A stretch of DNA of 64,000 nucleotides, taken from Cyanobacteria bacterium TGS_CYA1. Lineage in GTDB: Bacteria > Cyanobacteriota > Vampirovibrionia > Obscuribacterales > Obscuribacteraceae. Both the position numbers and the translations under genes were made by a program. Below the pieces are notes generated by a model. The model was not told the DNA's origin and made no database searches. It was given only the letters and a program-made list of their open reading frames with translations. How positions within the stretch are numbered: the first letter of the stretch is position 1; the number at the start of each line of letters is the position of its first letter. Shown here piece by piece: positions 63,199 to 64,000 of the stretch. The DNA is taken from the NCBI GenBank assembly GCA_026129135.1, contig JAHCIQ010000001.1:62001-126000 (forward strand), read 5' to 3'.

Positions 63199-63951
63199 AT
63201 GCCTCGCATCAATAAAGCTCTCGCTCTCACCGGTTATTGCTCTAGAAGAGCGGCTGAGGATCTGATTCTTGATGGTCGCGTTCGCTTGAATGGCAGACTC
63301 GTAACCGAGCTTGCCATCGAAGTGGATCTATCTACTGACGTGCTCGAAGTCGATGGCACCATTCTTATTAGCAAAGAGTATACGTATATTGCTCTGTATA
63401 AGCCCCTGGGCGTTATCACGACCATGTCTGACGAGCGGGGCAGAACGAGTGTGAACGAAATCCTGCCGCCTAAATTCAAGCATTTGAAACCGGTCGGTCG
63501 ATTAGACAAGGATTCAGAGGGGCTTATCATCTTGACAAATGATGGCGACCTGGCTCAGCGTCTGACTCATCCGAAGCACAAAATCTGGAAAACATATTAT
63601 GTGGAAGTGAAAGGTCAGCTCAAAGAAAGTCATCAGAAAAAACTCGAGACCGGAATTCAGTTAAGCGAAGGTAAAACCTTGCCGGCAAAAGTGTTCGATC
63701 TGACCAATCATGCTACGTCAAATATAAGCGCCTCATCCTTTTATATAGCCATTTGCGAGGGGCGAAATAGACAAATTAGAAGGATGTGTTCGCAGCTAGG
63801 ATTTCCCGTCACGAGGTTGGTCAGAGTTGCCATTGGTAGGTTACAATTGAAACCAATGGTCCCCGGAAAATGGCGAAATTTGTCAAAAGAAGAGATTGCA
63901 AGCTGTTTTCAGTTCCAGGAAAAAAATACCGCTAAAAAGCGGGAACACTAA
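63199..63951 (+). CDS. RsuA/RluB-family pseudouridine synthase
   Basis: 250 residues. An N-terminal S4 RNA-binding domain (about 1-48, PRINKALALTGYCSRRAAED) is followed by the catalytic domain with nucleophile Asp103 in GRLDKDSEGLI. Later motifs KTYYVEVKG and EGRNRQIRRMCSQLGFPV complete the RsuA/RluB/E/F family. It isomerises a specific uridine in rRNA. RluB-type (23S rRNA) is the most common in such genomes, but RsuA or RluE cannot be ruled out. The last 49 bases of the window show no complete feature. Confidence 0.93.
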   Translation: MPRINKALALTGYCSRRAAEDLILDGRVRLNGRLVTELAIEVDLSTDVLEVDGTILISKEYTYIALYKPLGVITTMSDERGRTSVNEILPPKFKHLKPVGRLDKDSEGLIILTNDGDLAQRLTHPKHKIWKTYYVEVKGQLKESHQKKLETGIQLSEGKTLPAKVFDLTNHATSNISASSFYIAICEGRNRQIRRMCSQLGFPVTRLVRVAIGRLQLKPMVPGKWRNLSKEEIASCFQFQEKNTAKKREH

Positions 63952-64000
63952 GGTAAAAGATACTGGAAAGACTACTCTAAGGATGTAATCGAATTTGGTA

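Overview
The window is gene-dense bacterial chromosome of moderate GC content with no rRNA, phage, transposase or CRISPR. Several traits together suggest a deep-branching, probably non-photosynthetic relative of cyanobacteria (Melainabacteria/Vampirovibrionia, Obscuribacter-like): an SLH-domain envelope protein, an intact mreB-mreC-mreD-PBP2 morphogenesis block, secreted HEAT/TPR/EF-hand proteins, frequent GTG and TTG starts, and many small membrane proteins without a recognised family. This placement is an inference from gene content, not from a marker phylogeny.

Layout. 0-2 kb: three overlapping envelope genes, including an SLH protein and a 49-residue membrane peptide. 2-14 kb: two copies of a module made of a catalytically degenerate SDR protein, a divergent OmpR-type response regulator and a histidine kinase. 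One kinase carries a LOV (blue-light) sensor. Between the copies lie a secreted HEAT protein, a VOC protein, a flavin amine-oxidase-like enzyme and an exported KatG with a PerR-like box. 14-24 kb: aldehyde dehydrogenase, tilS-ftsH, a TonB-C-domain protein, a tRNA with CAU anticodon, a class I glutamine amidotransferase, a GT9 glycosyltransferase and an LCP cell-wall ligase. 24-28.5 kb: a structured leader before a small basic protein, a type IV pilin-like gene with a TPR partner, a HEAT gene and an acidic TPR membrane protein. 28.5-29.2 kb: a decayed deaminase/winged-helix pseudogene. 29.2-34.5 kb: mreBCD, mrdA and a coiled-coil gene with a coupled leader ORF. 34.5-37.1 kb: an orphan HicB-like repressor under a perfect consensus promoter, then a divergent SDR/TetR pair.

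37.1-46.0 kb is a ten-gene minus-strand run that I regard as the most interesting system here. It encodes an SPFH/SHOCT protein, two zinc-ribbon DUF4178 proteins, a 44-residue secreted peptide, DUF350, a membrane aminopropyltransferase (spermidine-synthase-like), an exported FAD amine-oxidase-like lipoprotein, a polytopic His-rich membrane protein, a ClpN-repeat protein and a Cys-rich protein. The families suggest envelope-linked polyamine (or related amine) transfer and oxidation organised by an SPFH scaffold. 46-52 kb adds a periplasmic coiled-coil membrane protein and two more ATPase-free ClpN-repeat proteins, one with ten repeats. 52-54 kb: higBA toxin-antitoxin and a MerC-like protein. 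54-60.5 kb: a tight metG-LRR-nadC-helicase operon. 60.6-64 kb: coaBC, two YtxH-type proteins around a DUF948-like protein, and an RsuA/RluB pseudouridine synthase.

Across the window a 14-bp perfect palindrome, AACCGATATCGGTT, occurs three times inside unrelated genes and in two reading frames. This suggests an iterated DNA-level motif. All functions are assigned from sequence motifs read by eye; no database search was possible.
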